A stretch of 64,000 nucleotides of DNA, taken from contig NZ_JAMXOC010000017.1 of the NCBI RefSeq assembly GCF_024721265.1, positions 1 through 64,000 of the forward strand, in the 5' to 3' direction. The position numbers and the translations under genes are program-made. Below, piece by piece: positions 17,925-26,592 of the stretch (positions within the stretch are counted from its first letter, which is position 1; every line of letters starts with the position of its first letter). Under the pieces are notes generated by a model. It worked only from the letters and a program-made list of their open reading frames with translations. It did no database searches and had not been told where the DNA came from. This DNA is from Ohessyouella blattaphilus. GTDB lineage: Bacteria > Bacillota > Clostridia > Lachnospirales > Lachnospiraceae.

Positions 17925-18631
17925 AAGCAATGTTACTCAGTTTTTTTCAAATGTTCAGGCAGATGAAAAAAGACGCTATGCTCTTAGCTATTGCCTTTGT
18001 GCCGGTTTTGGTGGGAGCACTGTTTCGCTTTGGGATTCCCTTTGCCGAAACACAGCTTATTAACTATCTGGAAGTAGAACAAATTATATCTCCATACTAT
18101 GGATTACTGGATTTGTTCTTAGTTATGCTCACTCCGTCAATGTACAGTTTTATTGTCGCAATGGTGGTTCTAGAGGAGGCTGACGAACGGCTAATATCCT
18201 ATTTAGCAGTAACACCATTGGGGAAAAAAGGATATTTATTATCACGATTTGGCATGACGGGAATTATTTCGTTGTTTATGAGCGTCGTCGTAGTTACGTT
18301 TTTTCATCTTGCCTCCATGAATGCGGCAATGCTAATTGTATTAGTAATCGTTAGCACAGTACAAGGTATTTGCTCAGCGTTGTTAATCGTGGCATTTTCC
18401 GCAAATAAAGTCGAGGGGATGGCAGTGGGGAAGTTCACAATGCTGTTTACGCTCGGAGCATTAGCACCATTTTTCATAAGCGGGAAAGCTCAGTACCTCT
18501 TTTCGGCACTTCCGTCGTACTGGTTGGCAAAAGCTGTCAAGGAAAGCAACTATACTTTTACAGGAATTGGTTTATTGGTAACTGCTGTTTGGATTTTGCT
18601 CCTGGTAAAGCGATTTGAAAAAAAACTCTAG
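17921..18631 (+). CDS. ABC transporter permease, second subunit (fluoroquinolone-export-like)
   Basis: A 236-residue ABC-2 type membrane subunit with about six transmembrane helices. The motif TPSMYSFIVAMVVLEEADERLISYLAVTPLGKKGYL matches the second permease of Firmicute drug exporters of this arrangement. The ATG at 17921 overlaps the previous stop (ATGA) and has GGGGGTG eight bases upstream, so it is preferred over an earlier in-frame ATG at 17894. The two permeases plus ATPase likely form a heterodimeric exporter. Confidence 0.82.
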   Translation: MKAMLLSFFQMFRQMKKDAMLLAIAFVPVLVGALFRFGIPFAETQLINYLEVEQIISPYYGLLDLFLVMLTPSMYSFIVAMVVLEEADERLISYLAVTPLGKKGYLLSRFGMTGIISLFMSVVVVTFFHLASMNAAMLIVLVIVSTVQGICSALLIVAFSANKVEGMAVGKFTMLFTLGALAPFFISGKAQYLFSALPSYWLAKAVKESNYTFTGIGLLVTAVWILLLVKRFEKKL

Positions 18632-18648
18632 CATGGAAAGGAGTAAAT

Positions 18649-19293
18649 ATGAATAAAGAAGAATTACACAGTATAATTTCTAATAATCAAAGCAATATAT
18701 GCCAGATTGTTGCATATAAAGATAGTGAAAAAATATATAGTGACGAGTGGAATGGTTACAAAGTGGATGATTGCACCCATGTTATGTCTGCAACAAAAAG
18801 CGTATTTTCTCTGCTGATTGGCATAGCATTTGCTTACCAAGAGAGCTCCCTACAAATGCAAGGGTGATCCTTGGACGAAAGTTTGTAGCAGTGAGGACTG
18901 GACGAAAACATCATTGGACTTATTGGGTGGACGAAAAGGGATATCAAACGATTTTAATTATCAAACGGTTTACTCTGCCTAAATAAAGGGAATTTAGGTG
19001 GTAAGCAAATTGTTTCTTCGAAATGGATTGATGAAATGACGGCTCCTGTTTTGGTGGAAAGCGATAAATTCAGAAATATGATGTATGGCTATTTGTGGTG
19101 GATTGTTAACGAGAAGAAGAAAATATATGCCGCTATAGGTAATAGTGGAAATGTAATTTATGTTGATTCTACAAATAGTATTGTAGTTGCCGTTACTTCT
19201 TATTTTAAACCAACGGTATTTGATCGAGTAGATTTTATAGAGGCAGTAATTAAATCATACATATTAGAGAAGCATACATGTATGGATGGTTAG
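18649..19293 (+). pseudogene. Decayed class C beta-lactamase-like serine hydrolase
   Basis: Three pieces of one serine hydrolase are visible in different frames. The first (18649-18867) has the catalytic SxxK in VMSATKSVFSLLIGIA. The second, reading APYKCKGDPWTKVCSSEDWTK (about 18846-18980), ends at a stop. The third (about 18990-19293) begins with GGKQIVSSKWIDEM and continues MMYGYLWWIVN to a normal-looking C-terminus. Segments between them, including the YxN-type motif, are missing. The gene is therefore inactivated by internal deletions and frameshifts. It follows the exporter by 17 bases with a good AAAGGAG site. Confidence 0.85.
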
Positions 19294-19314
19294 GATAAAA
19301 GTGGAGACATAAAT

Positions 19315-19986
19315 TTGAAACTATTAATTATTGAAGATACAAAGGAACTTGCAAAGACAATGAAAGCAGGACTTGAGAAGGCTGGTTTTACGGTTGACGT
19401 ATCATACAATGGGTGTGATGGCGAGGAAAAGGCCTACGCAAATGAATACGATGCCATCCTCCTTGACCTAAATTTGCCAGGAAAGGACGGCATCTCGATT
19501 TTGCGATTTTTGCGTAGTGAGAACATAGGTACCCCTGTCATTATCATTACCGCTCGTGATGAAATCGAGGAACGGGCAATGGGACTTGACCTAGGGGCAG
19601 ATGATTATCTGACGAAACCGTTTCAGCTCTTGGAACTTCGGGCCAGGGTTCATGCTGTCATTCGCCGCTTCCACGGGCGGACAAACCCGAATATTGCAAT
19701 TGGTTTTCTGACTATCAATCCGTCAGCCAGAGTCGCCAAGATAAACGAGAAGAAGCTGAATCTGTCAGCGAAAGAGTTTGATATCTTAGAATACCTTGCC
19801 ATGAATCACCCAAATGTTATATCCAGTGAAGAAATCGCAGAGCACATTTACGATGATAGCTTTGATCCCTTTTCATCTGTGCTACGTGTTCATCTCACCA
19901 GGCTTCGTAAGAAACTAGCAGATGCTGCTAGGCAAGATGTTCTCATTACCATGCGGGGAAAGGGGTATTCACTATGGGTAGACTAA
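19315..19986 (+). CDS. OmpR-family response regulator
   Basis: The 223-residue protein has a receiver domain with the acidic pocket (IIED), phospho-acceptor aspartate in YDAILLDLNLPGKDG (about residue 51), the switch threonine in IIITARDE and lysine in DDYLTKPF, followed by an OmpR-type winged helix (FDILEYLAMNHPNVISSEEIAEHIY ... SSVLRVHLTRLRKKL). A TTG start is used, with GTGGAG eight bases upstream. It overlaps the histidine kinase gene by 13 bases, and the FtsX-type ABC pair that follows is the likely target. Confidence 0.93.
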   Translation: MKLLIIEDTKELAKTMKAGLEKAGFTVDVSYNGCDGEEKAYANEYDAILLDLNLPGKDGISILRFLRSENIGTPVIIITARDEIEERAMGLDLGADDYLTKPFQLLELRARVHAVIRRFHGRTNPNIAIGFLTINPSARVAKINEKKLNLSAKEFDILEYLAMNHPNVISSEEIAEHIYDDSFDPFSSVLRVHLTRLRKKLADAARQDVLITMRGKGYSLWVD

Positions 19987-21056
19987 GCCAAACTCATATA
20001 AGAACAGGAATTGCAATCCTTATCTATTCGCTGATAATTACAGTGTTGTTTTCCGTAGTCATGATTCTATTCCGTGACACAGCAACAAATACGGCATATA
20101 ACAGTTCAGGCACTTTGTATCAGCTTTCTGATGAAGAAATTGTCGCCGCAATTATCGACAAGAATGCTGTGTCCATACAAGAGTCCCGCCTTGTGAGTAC
20201 GGTGGATTATCATAGTGAGCATATTATGCAGATTTTCAGCCGCTTAATTCCCTATGCTCTGATTTTCCTTATTTTATTGTTTGCTACTTCCCTTGCATTT
20301 TGGACATTCTTGCGCCATGCCTATGACAGGCAAGCAAGCCGTCTTGCAGAAAATCTTGATTTTACCGGGGAGAGCGATTCCTCAAAAATTGAGAATCCTA
20401 CGTTAGCAAGAGCCCACGGTAAGCTAAAAGCCAAATTCAGGGAGCAACTAGACGATAGCAAGCGACTCTACTCATACCTTTCCCATGAGCAGAAGAACGC
20501 ACTTTCCATTCTGCGGACAAACATGGAGCTAAATGAACAATCCGAGTTTACCGCTCAGCTTGGAGATATATCCGATAGTATTGATGATGTATTAACCTTG
20601 AGCGAATCAGAGGATAGCTCGATTAAAGGTATTGTCGATGTGTCTCTTATCTGTGCTGAGGTATGTGACAAGTATAGTAAGATTGCTGGTAATATCGTTT
20701 TTGAATTTGATGAAGAGACAGAAATATGGGCTAAGCAGCGCTGGATATATCGTGCAGTATCTAATCTTTTAGACAATGCGCTCAAGTATGGCGAAAATAA
20801 GCCTATTATCGTCACCGTCAAGAACCAGCACAACAGTGTGGTTGTGAGCGTTCAGGACAATGGAATCGGTATTCCCTATGAAACGCAAGAAAAGATTTTC
20901 AGTCATAACTACCGTGTAAACGAGCTGAACCAAGACGGCTACGGAATTGGACTGAGTTTAGTGTCTCATGTTTGTGATCTTTGTTGCGGCTTCGCATTGG
21001 TGGAGAGTACCCCAGGGGAAGGTTCAACCTTTTACATCTCCTTTCCAGCTGCTTGA
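19974..21056 (+). CDS. Sensor histidine kinase
   Basis: A 360-residue kinase with two transmembrane helices (about 10-32 and 90-112) around a short ~55-residue extracellular loop, an H-box in YLSHEQKNALSILRTNME and an ATPase domain with N-box LLDNALKYG, G1 VQDNGIGIP and G2 GYGIGLSLV. The H-box reads SHEQKN rather than the usual SHELRT. The small sensor loop is typical of kinases that monitor the membrane or an adjacent ABC transporter. It overlaps the response regulator gene. Confidence 0.92.
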   Translation: MGRLSQTHIRTGIAILIYSLIITVLFSVVMILFRDTATNTAYNSSGTLYQLSDEEIVAAIIDKNAVSIQESRLVSTVDYHSEHIMQIFSRLIPYALIFLILLFATSLAFWTFLRHAYDRQASRLAENLDFTGESDSSKIENPTLARAHGKLKAKFREQLDDSKRLYSYLSHEQKNALSILRTNMELNEQSEFTAQLGDISDSIDDVLTLSESEDSSIKGIVDVSLICAEVCDKYSKIAGNIVFEFDEETEIWAKQRWIYRAVSNLLDNALKYGENKPIIVTVKNQHNSVVVSVQDNGIGIPYETQEKIFSHNYRVNELNQDGYGIGLSLVSHVCDLCCGFALVESTPGEGSTFYISFPAA

Positions 21057-21069
21057 GTTACACCGTTAG

Positions 21070-21098
21070 CATTCAGTAAACATTCGTCTTGCTATACT
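21070..21098 (+). promoter_or_regulatory. Putative response-regulator site and promoter before the FtsX-type permease
   Basis: CATTC occurs at 21070-21074 and 21081-21085, an 11-base direct repeat like those bound by OmpR-family regulators, and a TATACT -10 lies at 21093-21098. The placement just upstream of the ABC pair fits control by the adjacent two-component system. Confidence 0.4.
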
Positions 21099-21126
21099 GG
21101 ACTCATCAAAGGCAAAGGAGTCGACT

Positions 21127-22518
21127 ATGTACATATTAAAAAATGCCGTAAAGAATCTCGGCAGGAACAAAGGTAGAAACATTTTGATAGCGGTAATTAT
21201 TTTCATCATCATCCTGACCACTGTGGTATCGATTGTCATCAACACCACAACGACGGAAATTATTAATGATTACAAAACAAGATTTGGAGCGGAGGTTGCC
21301 ATTGACCTCGATTATGACAAGCTCGCACAGTCAGGGCAAATGGGTGTGGATGACATCACAACTAGCCAATACATTGAATTCGGCGAATCAGATTTGCTTT
21401 TAAGCAGTATCTATGAAGCCAAAATATCGGGGCAACTGATAAATATGGATGTACTTGACAAAGATTTAAGTGTGGGAAACGGTATGAGCGGTGCTTACGG
21501 TGATGGTGGTGTGGGGGGCAGCGAAAGCTCTATGCCGAATATGTCTCTGCTTGCTTCTAGCAGAGCGGACATCAGCGACGAGTTTAAGTCCGGCGCTCGT
21601 AAAATCCCAGATGGTGAGTACCCCGCAGGCGAAAATGAGTGCATGATTAGTGAGCAGCTTGCCAAGCTTAATAACCTTTCTGTTGGTGATACCATACAGC
21701 TTAAGGACATGGGGCAAAGCCCAAAGACTTACACGCTCACAATTAGCGGTATTTTCGAGGACCATACGACTGATTACCTCGACGACCAAGAACCTTTCCG
21801 CCTACCGTGGAATAACCGTCATAATGAAGTGTTCGTAAGCATTGATACCATCACGGCTATGGGTATGCTGGAAAATGACAATCGTGCGTTGACAGCCGTT
21901 TATACGCTAAAGGCCCCATCAGACCTTGAAGCGTTTAAGGCAGAACTGACAGCAAAGGGTCTGCCCAGCTATTACAAGGTAACATCCGATGAATCGGGCT
22001 ACAAAACCGTGGTTGGTCCAGTGGAAGAAATGTCGAAGATTACAAACACATTTTTGATTGTTATTTTGATTTTGGGCGGAGTTATTCTCGTTGTACTCTC
22101 TACGATGGCAATTCGTGAGCGTAAATATGAGATTGGTGTTCTCCGAGCAATGGGTATGGGGAAGGTAAAGGTTGCTATAGGTTTCCTTTGTGAGTCGCTT
22201 ATCATCACCAGCTTGTGTCTTATACTGGGACTTGGCGTTGGTGCGCTAGTCTCCCAGCCGGTTGCAGATACCCTTCTGGAAAGTCAGATTCAGATAGCTG
22301 AAGAAGCCGAATTTTCAGGTAATGTGCAGCAAGTGGGCGGCACCTTCAGCAATTTGAGGGAACGCCAGAGGCTGTCTGAGGTGGAAATATCCATGAGCGG
22401 TGAAGCAATTCTCACGATTGTAATTATCGCTCTTGCTCTTGGACTTGTATCAAGTCTGTCGGGTATTCTGTATATCACGAAATATGAACCAATGAAAATT
22501 CTCTCGGAAAGGAATTGA
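21127..22518 (+). CDS. FtsX-like permease (MacB/SalY type)
   Basis: The 463-residue protein has an N-terminal transmembrane helix (about 18-40), a large extracellular domain (40-300) and three C-terminal helices with the FtsX signature (LGGVILVVLSTMAIRERKYEIGVLRAMGMGKVKV). This is the topology of the MacB/LolE-type mechanotransmission permeases. A glycine/serine-rich loop near residue 120-140 is likely flexible. The start has AAAGGAG six bases upstream. The next gene encodes its ATPase. Control by the upstream two-component system suggests defence against antimicrobial peptides or envelope stress. Confidence 0.88.
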   Translation: MYILKNAVKNLGRNKGRNILIAVIIFIIILTTVVSIVINTTTTEIINDYKTRFGAEVAIDLDYDKLAQSGQMGVDDITTSQYIEFGESDLLLSSIYEAKISGQLINMDVLDKDLSVGNGMSGAYGDGGVGGSESSMPNMSLLASSRADISDEFKSGARKIPDGEYPAGENECMISEQLAKLNNLSVGDTIQLKDMGQSPKTYTLTISGIFEDHTTDYLDDQEPFRLPWNNRHNEVFVSIDTITAMGMLENDNRALTAVYTLKAPSDLEAFKAELTAKGLPSYYKVTSDESGYKTVVGPVEEMSKITNTFLIVILILGGVILVVLSTMAIRERKYEIGVLRAMGMGKVKVAIGFLCESLIITSLCLILGLGVGALVSQPVADTLLESQIQIAEEAEFSGNVQQVGGTFSNLRERQRLSEVEISMSGEAILTIVIIALALGLVSSLSGILYITKYEPMKILSERN

Positions 22519-22523
22519 CGAAC

Positions 22524-23189
22524 ATGAGTATTTTAGAGCTTAAAAGCGTTTCATATAGCTATCCTGGCACAAAAAAGCAGGTTCTTCTTGATGTGAATAT
22601 CGGCTTTGAAACCGGAAAGTTATACAGCATTATGGGAAAATCAGGAGCAGGAAAAAGCACAATGCTTTCCCTAATTTCAGGACTGGATATTTGTACAGAT
22701 GGCACGATTTTGTGCGACGGTGAAAGTCTTAGCGAGATGAACCGTGATGATTATCGGGCAAAAAAGATTGGTGTTATTTTTCAAGGTTACAATCTGCTTA
22801 CTAATGCCACTGCCATTGAGAATATGGAGCTTTCCATGAAAATCAGTGGTTGTAAAAGTGGCAATATAAAAAAGGAAGCCTATGGGCTCCTTGAAAAAGT
22901 AGGCATAGACAAGGAAACGGCAAAACGCAAGGTACTAAAGCTCTCTGGCGGTGAGCAGCAGCGTGTGGGCATTGCCAGAGCGATTGCCCACCATCCCGAT
23001 ATTGTAATCGCTGACGAACCCACGGGAAACCTTGACAGCGATACCCAGGATACGATTATGAGCATCTTAACCGATCTTGCCCATAAAGAGAATAAATGCG
23101 TAATTGTTGTTACCCACTCCAAAAAGGTGGCAACCTATGCTGATGAACTATGGGGATTAAACGGCGGCAAGCTGTCGTTCCTAAAATAG
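22524..23189 (+). CDS. ABC transporter ATP-binding protein (LolD/SalX type)
   Basis: The ATPase has Walker [13 protein letters not shown] (about residues 35-46), the Q-loop in [10 protein letters not shown], signature [16 protein letters not shown], Walker [14 protein letters not shown] and the H-loop VVTHSKKV. The EPTGNLD form marks the MacB/LolD group that partners FtsX-type permeases. The ATG at 22524 has GGAAAGG about eleven bases upstream; a TTG at 22515 that overlaps the permease stop is an alternative start adding three residues. Confidence 0.9.
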   Translation: MSILELKSVSYSYPGTKKQVLLDVNIGFETGKLYSIMGKSGAGKSTMLSLISGLDICTDGTILCDGESLSEMNRDDYRAKKIGVIFQGYNLLTNATAIENMELSMKISGCKSGNIKKEAYGLLEKVGIDKETAKRKVLKLSGGEQQRVGIARAIAHHPDIVIADEPTGNLDSDTQDTIMSILTDLAHKENKCVIVVTHSKKVATYADELWGLNGGKLSFLK

Positions 23190-23211
23190 AGTATTAAGGA
23201 AAGGAATCGCG

Positions 23212-23736
23212 ATGAAGAACATAGCTGTTACTTATAAAACACATTACGGTACAACAAAACAATACGCACAGTGGATTGCTGAGGAATTGGGCGCGACTTT
23301 ACTGGAGCAAAAAGAGGCAAACCATGCTAATTTGCAAGAGTATGATCTTGTGATTCACGGCGGCGGTTTGTATGCTAGCGGCATTCTCGGTATTGATTTG
23401 GTGGTGAAGAATCCGGTCAATAACCTTATCGTTTTTACCGTTGGGATGGCGAATCCTGAAACTACAGATTATACCGAAATTATCCATAAGAATATACCAG
23501 AGGGGTTGCGTGAAAAAACAAAGATATTCCACTTGCGCGGCGGTATGGACTACGGAAAGCTCAGTGTCCCTCATCGCGCAATGATGGCGATGATGAAGAA
23601 GATGACCATAGACAAGAAATCAGAAGCGGAGCTTACCGCGGAGGACATCGCCTTCAGGGACACCTACGGTGGCAATGTAAATTTCACAGACAAGGCAACC
23701 ATAGCACCGCTTATCCTGTACGTTCGGGGACTATGA
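23212..23736 (+). CDS. Flavodoxin-domain protein
   Basis: The 174-residue protein starts with a flavodoxin-like FMN-binding loop (AVTYKTHYGTTKQYAQWIAEELG) and continues with the alternating strand/helix pattern of the family, including DLVIHGGGLYASGI. The length and pattern resemble the HemG/menaquinone-dependent protoporphyrinogen oxidase-like group in Firmicutes, whose members mostly have undefined roles. It follows the ABC pair by 22 bases and precedes a VOC protein by 13. Confidence 0.82.
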   Translation: MKNIAVTYKTHYGTTKQYAQWIAEELGATLLEQKEANHANLQEYDLVIHGGGLYASGILGIDLVVKNPVNNLIVFTVGMANPETTDYTEIIHKNIPEGLREKTKIFHLRGGMDYGKLSVPHRAMMAMMKKMTIDKKSEAELTAEDIAFRDTYGGNVNFTDKATIAPLILYVRGL

Positions 23737-23749
23737 AGGGAGAAACATT

Positions 23750-24193
23750 ATGAAATACGTACATACGAACCTAATAGCCAAGGACTGGCGTAAACTGTCC
23801 GACTTTTATAAAACTGTTTTCGGCTGTAAGCCAATAGGCCCACAGCGAGATTTGCGCGGTCAGTGGCTTGGCGATATGACCGGCATCAAGGATGCCCATA
23901 TTGAAGGCGAGCACCTGTTACTTCCGGGCGTCTCGGATAACGGCCCGACCTTGGAAATCTTCTCATATCCCGAAATTATCGATTCGGACAAGGCTGTCAA
24001 TGCCTGTGGATTCGCCCACATTGCCTTTGAGGTCGATGATATTGAGAACATCATGAACCTTGTAGCGCAGGAGGGTGGATCTGTTTTGGGTCAGGTTGTA
24101 TCAAATGATTATGGTGATTTTGGCATCGGTACATTCGTTTATGTGAAAGATCCAGAAGGAAATTTGATTGAACTGCAAAGGTGGGAGAGATAA
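23750..24193 (+). CDS. VOC (glyoxalase/bleomycin-resistance) family protein
   Basis: A 147-residue vicinal-oxygen-chelate protein. It opens with YVHTNLIAKDWRKLSDFYKTVFG and ends with GTFVYVKDPEGNLIELQRW, giving the paired beta-alpha-beta-beta-beta repeats with metal-ligand positions H4, E (about residue 57), H (about 86) and E (about 142). The substrate is not predictable. The stop overlaps the next start by one base (TAATG). Confidence 0.85.
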   Translation: MKYVHTNLIAKDWRKLSDFYKTVFGCKPIGPQRDLRGQWLGDMTGIKDAHIEGEHLLLPGVSDNGPTLEIFSYPEIIDSDKAVNACGFAHIAFEVDDIENIMNLVAQEGGSVLGQVVSNDYGDFGIGTFVYVKDPEGNLIELQRWER

Positions 24194-24468
24194 TGAAAAC
24201 AGTAAAAAAGACCATTCGTATATTTCTCAAGACAGTAGGTATTATCGCCTTGGGCCTTTCAGCAGCAATGCTTCTCGTGGCGGCCATTACACAATTTGGT
24301 GCATCTATACTAAATCTCATCGGAGTTACTAGTGCGCCGTTCAATATAGGTGCAGCTTCAGTTACTGGTTTTGCCCAGCTTCTGTTTGCGATCTTAATTG
24401 ACGGAGCATTAGTGGCTCTTGCTGCCATTTGTAGAAAGGGCATTAAATGGCTTATAAGATGGGTATAG
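24193..24468 (+). CDS. Small two-helix membrane protein
   Basis: A 91-residue hydrophobic protein with two predicted transmembrane helices (about 13-40 and 58-82) and basic ends. I do not recognise the family. The ATG at 24193 overlaps the VOC stop and is served by GGGAGAG inside the VOC gene, so it is translationally coupled to it. A TTGACA at 24483-24488 after it probably starts the next transcription unit. Confidence 0.6.
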   Translation: MKTVKKTIRIFLKTVGIIALGLSAAMLLVAAITQFGASILNLIGVTSAPFNIGAASVTGFAQLLFAILIDGALVALAAICRKGIKWLIRWV

Positions 24469-24549
24469 CCTGTGTCTACCGATTGACAAAAGCGCAGAAA
24501 GCATCATAATAATATTAACTAGCAGTGTTGCGATTGTCAGGAGGATAAA

Positions 24550-24588
24550 GTGAAAGATAAGCATAAACAGGAAGTGACGGAATTTGAT
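24550..24588 (+). pseudogene. 5' fragment of a methyltransferase gene interrupted by IS200/IS605
   Basis: A GTG start (24550) five bases after a perfect AGGAGG (24539-24544) opens a frame coding MKDKHKQEVTEFD, which ends exactly at the TTGAT left of the insertion element. Joining it to 26593 restores one open frame of about 256 residues. A TTGACA-N18-TAATAA promoter lies at 24483-24512. Confidence 0.7.
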
Positions 24589-24603
24589 AAAGTAGAGCCG
24601 CAC

Positions 24604-24625
24604 ACTCGTGACTTTAGTCGTGAGT
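24604..24625. repeat. Left-end subterminal hairpin of the IS200/IS605 element
   Basis: ACTCGTGAC (24604-24612) pairs with GTCGTGAGT (24617-24625) across a TTTA loop, with two G-T pairs. Its apex matches that of the right-end hairpin, as expected for TnpA recognition sites. Confidence 0.7.
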
Positions 24626-24674
24626 TAGACGCAAACCACTTGGATTCAGGCGATACATATGGTATAATATATGT

Positions 24675-25103
24675 ATGAATAAAAAAGAGGTATTTACATA
24701 CGAAAACGAAGTTACGCATGGTAGGGGATATGTCTATTCCTTACAGTACCATATTGTGTGGTGCACCAAGTATCGGAAGAGGATATTCGCCTGCGGATTA
24801 GAGGATGTTGTAAGCAGTTATCTGGAAGAGACGGCGCAGAAGTTGGAGCTGGAGATTCTGGCTAAGGAGGTTATGCCAGATTACATCCATCTGTTGGTGA
24901 GTTGTAAGCCGCAGCTGCGGCTATCAGATGCTATCAAGGTACTAAAAGGCAATTGTGCCAGATGGTTATTTCTTAACTACCCTCATATCAAGCAGCAGCT
25001 GTGGGGCGGTCATCTGTGGAACCCCTCTTACTTTGTGGTGACGGTTAGTGAAAGAAGCCGCGAACAGGTCACACAGTATATTGAAAGTCAAAAGAAACAA
25101 TAG
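24675..25103 (+). CDS. tnpA: IS200/IS605 transposase TnpA (Y1 HUH family)
   Basis: The 142-residue protein has the Y1 transposase core: YSLQYHIVWCTKYRKRIF at the N-terminus, a PDYIHLLVSCKP segment where the HUH motif belongs, and the catalytic tyrosine in EQVTQYIESQ (Y135). The first histidine of HUH is a tyrosine here (Y70-I-H72), which may impair metal binding. A promoter, TTGGAT-N17-TATAAT, ends only a few bases before the ATG, and no ribosome binding site is visible, so expression would be leaderless or very weak, as is common for these transposases. Confidence 0.88.
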   Translation: MNKKEVFTYENEVTHGRGYVYSLQYHIVWCTKYRKRIFACGLEDVVSSYLEETAQKLELEILAKEVMPDYIHLLVSCKPQLRLSDAIKVLKGNCARWLFLNYPHIKQQLWGGHLWNPSYFVVTVSERSREQVTQYIESQKKQ

Positions 25104-25127
25104 CACGGAGGTTGTTAGGGGGTACTT

Positions 25128-26477
25128 ATGAAGCATGTATCAACCTATTCGGTAAAAATTAAGGACTATAGACGGGTATTTAAGGATACGGTCACTGCCT
25201 ATCGCCAGGCAGTGGATTATTTTATTGCCGTCGCCGATAAGGAGTGGTCATATTTTCAAGAAGTTTCATCATCTATGTATCGCTTGCGGCTCATGGAAGA
25301 GTTTGCCCACAGAACGGCTAAGCGACCCAGTCCCAAGTATTGTTTTGAAGAAGCTGAGAAGGTTTTCTACAAATTCCCCTCTTATCTACGAAGAGCTGCT
25401 ATCAATGAAGCCTTGGGTAAGGTTTCCTCCTATCGCAGCAATCTGGACAACTGGGAGCAGTCTGATGTGAACCTTCGAGGGAAGCCACCAGCTTGTCCCC
25501 GAGCCGGGTTTATTTATCCTGTCCTCTACCGCGAGAATATGTATAAGCAGTCAGGTGAGAGCAAGGCGGCAATCAAGGTCTTTATAAATGGAACCTGGAA
25601 TTGGATTATGGTTTCTCTTAACAAGGGAGATGTAGATTATATCAAGCATCACTGTGCAGACAGTAAGGAATGCGCCCCCACTTTGCAGAAGCGGGGGAAG
25701 GAGTGGTTTCTGGACTTTCCCTTTGAACGGGAAATAGAACTTAAAAAAGTGGAACCATACGCCCAGCGGATTGTGGCGGTTGACTTAGGGATTAACAATG
25801 CCTGCGTCTGCAGCGTGATGACAAGTGACGGCACTGTCATGGGGAGAGAGATCCTGACTCTCTCCAGAGAAAAAGACCGTCTGAATCACTGCATAGGACG
25901 AATTAAGAAGGCGCAGCAGCACGGCAATAAACGGACACCGAGACTATGGGCAAGCGCCAAGGGCATCAACCGGCACATCGCTGAGAGGACAGCGGCCTTC
26001 ATCCTTTCTGTGGCTCGGCAATATGAGTCAGAGGTAATCGTCTTTGAACATTTGGAACTGAACGGCAAGAAGCGAGGCAGTAAGAAGCAAAGGTTGCATT
26101 TGTGGAAGGCTAGAGATGTGCAGACTATTGTTACGCATAAGGCGCACGTATATGGCATGCGTATATCACGAGTGAATGCCTGGAATACCTCACGTCTGGC
26201 TTTCGACGGAAGCGGTAGGGTAGAGAGAGGGGTGTACGAACAGAATGGAGAAGTGAAATACAACTATTCCATCTGTGTCTTTCCTACCGGTAAGACCTAT
26301 AACTGCGACCTCAATGCCTCCTATAACATCGGTGCCAGATACTATATTCGTGAAATCTTAAAATCCTTGCCGGAGACGTCAAGGTTGGACATTCAGGCAA
26401 AAGTTCCTGAGTGTACCAAGAGAAGCACCTGCACCTTATCCACGCTCATCAGTTTACATACGGCTATGTGTGCATAG
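25128..26477 (+). CDS. tnpB: TnpB, RNA-guided RuvC-like nuclease of IS200/IS605
   Basis: The 449-residue protein has the three RuvC acidic positions: D219 in VAVDLGINNACV, E307 in VIVFEHLEL and D394 in NCDLNASYNIGARY. TnpB proteins are guided by an RNA made from the 3' end of their gene and cut DNA next to the transposon target motif. The zinc-ribbon cysteines normally between E and the last D are not visible: the region reads NTSRLAFDGSG and SICVFPTGKTYNC, with two cysteines only. It is longer than compact 400-residue TnpBs. The GTTAGGGGG region before the ATG gives a modest ribosome binding site. Confidence 0.88.
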   Translation: MKHVSTYSVKIKDYRRVFKDTVTAYRQAVDYFIAVADKEWSYFQEVSSSMYRLRLMEEFAHRTAKRPSPKYCFEEAEKVFYKFPSYLRRAAINEALGKVSSYRSNLDNWEQSDVNLRGKPPACPRAGFIYPVLYRENMYKQSGESKAAIKVFINGTWNWIMVSLNKGDVDYIKHHCADSKECAPTLQKRGKEWFLDFPFEREIELKKVEPYAQRIVAVDLGINNACVCSVMTSDGTVMGREILTLSREKDRLNHCIGRIKKAQQHGNKRTPRLWASAKGINRHIAERTAAFILSVARQYESEVIVFEHLELNGKKRGSKKQRLHLWKARDVQTIVTHKAHVYGMRISRVNAWNTSRLAFDGSGRVERGVYEQNGEVKYNYSICVFPTGKTYNCDLNASYNIGARYYIREILKSLPETSRLDIQAKVPECTKRSTCTLSTLISLHTAMCA

Positions 26478-26592
26478 CACACAGTAGCTGAGTGTAGACA
26501 GTAATGTGGAAAGGCAGTCCGCTCCCCTAAAGGGAGCAGCGACCGTAAGGTCGCTGTAGGAAGCACGTCACTTTAGTGATGTGAGGCTTCAC
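26467..26592 (+). ncRNA. Putative omega RNA (reRNA) scaffold at the tnpB 3' end
   Basis: Four hairpins follow in series: 26467-26483 (7-bp arms, ATA loop, spanning the tnpB stop), 26521-26537 (GCTCCC/GGGAGC), 26538-26555 (AGCGACC/GGTCGCT, GTAA loop) and 26564-26583. TnpB guide RNAs start inside the 3' end of tnpB and run through the right end into the flanking DNA, which becomes the guide. On that rule the guide would begin near 26593 inside the methyltransferase gene. The RNA is inferred from position and folding, not demonstrated. Confidence 0.6.

Larger units (their letters stand above)
24589..26592 (+). mobile_element. IS200/IS605-family element with tnpA and tnpB
   Basis: The inferred 2,004-bp element begins with AAAGTAGAGCC right after TTGAT (24584-24588) and ends at CTTCAC (26592). 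It has subterminal hairpins at both ends (24604-24625 and 26564-26583), each with an AC-TTTA-GT apex, and encodes a Y1 transposase and TnpB in the same direction. There is no target duplication and no terminal inverted repeat, as expected for the peel-and-paste mechanism. TTGAT is the known target of ISDra2 in this family. The ends are inferred from hairpins, the target motif and restoration of the interrupted reading frame, so they may be off by a few bases. Confidence 0.8.

Noticed and set aside
26461-26592. Serial hairpins after tnpB as a CRISPR array
   Set aside because: The hairpins differ in sequence, there are no regular repeats or spacers, and the position fits a TnpB guide RNA.
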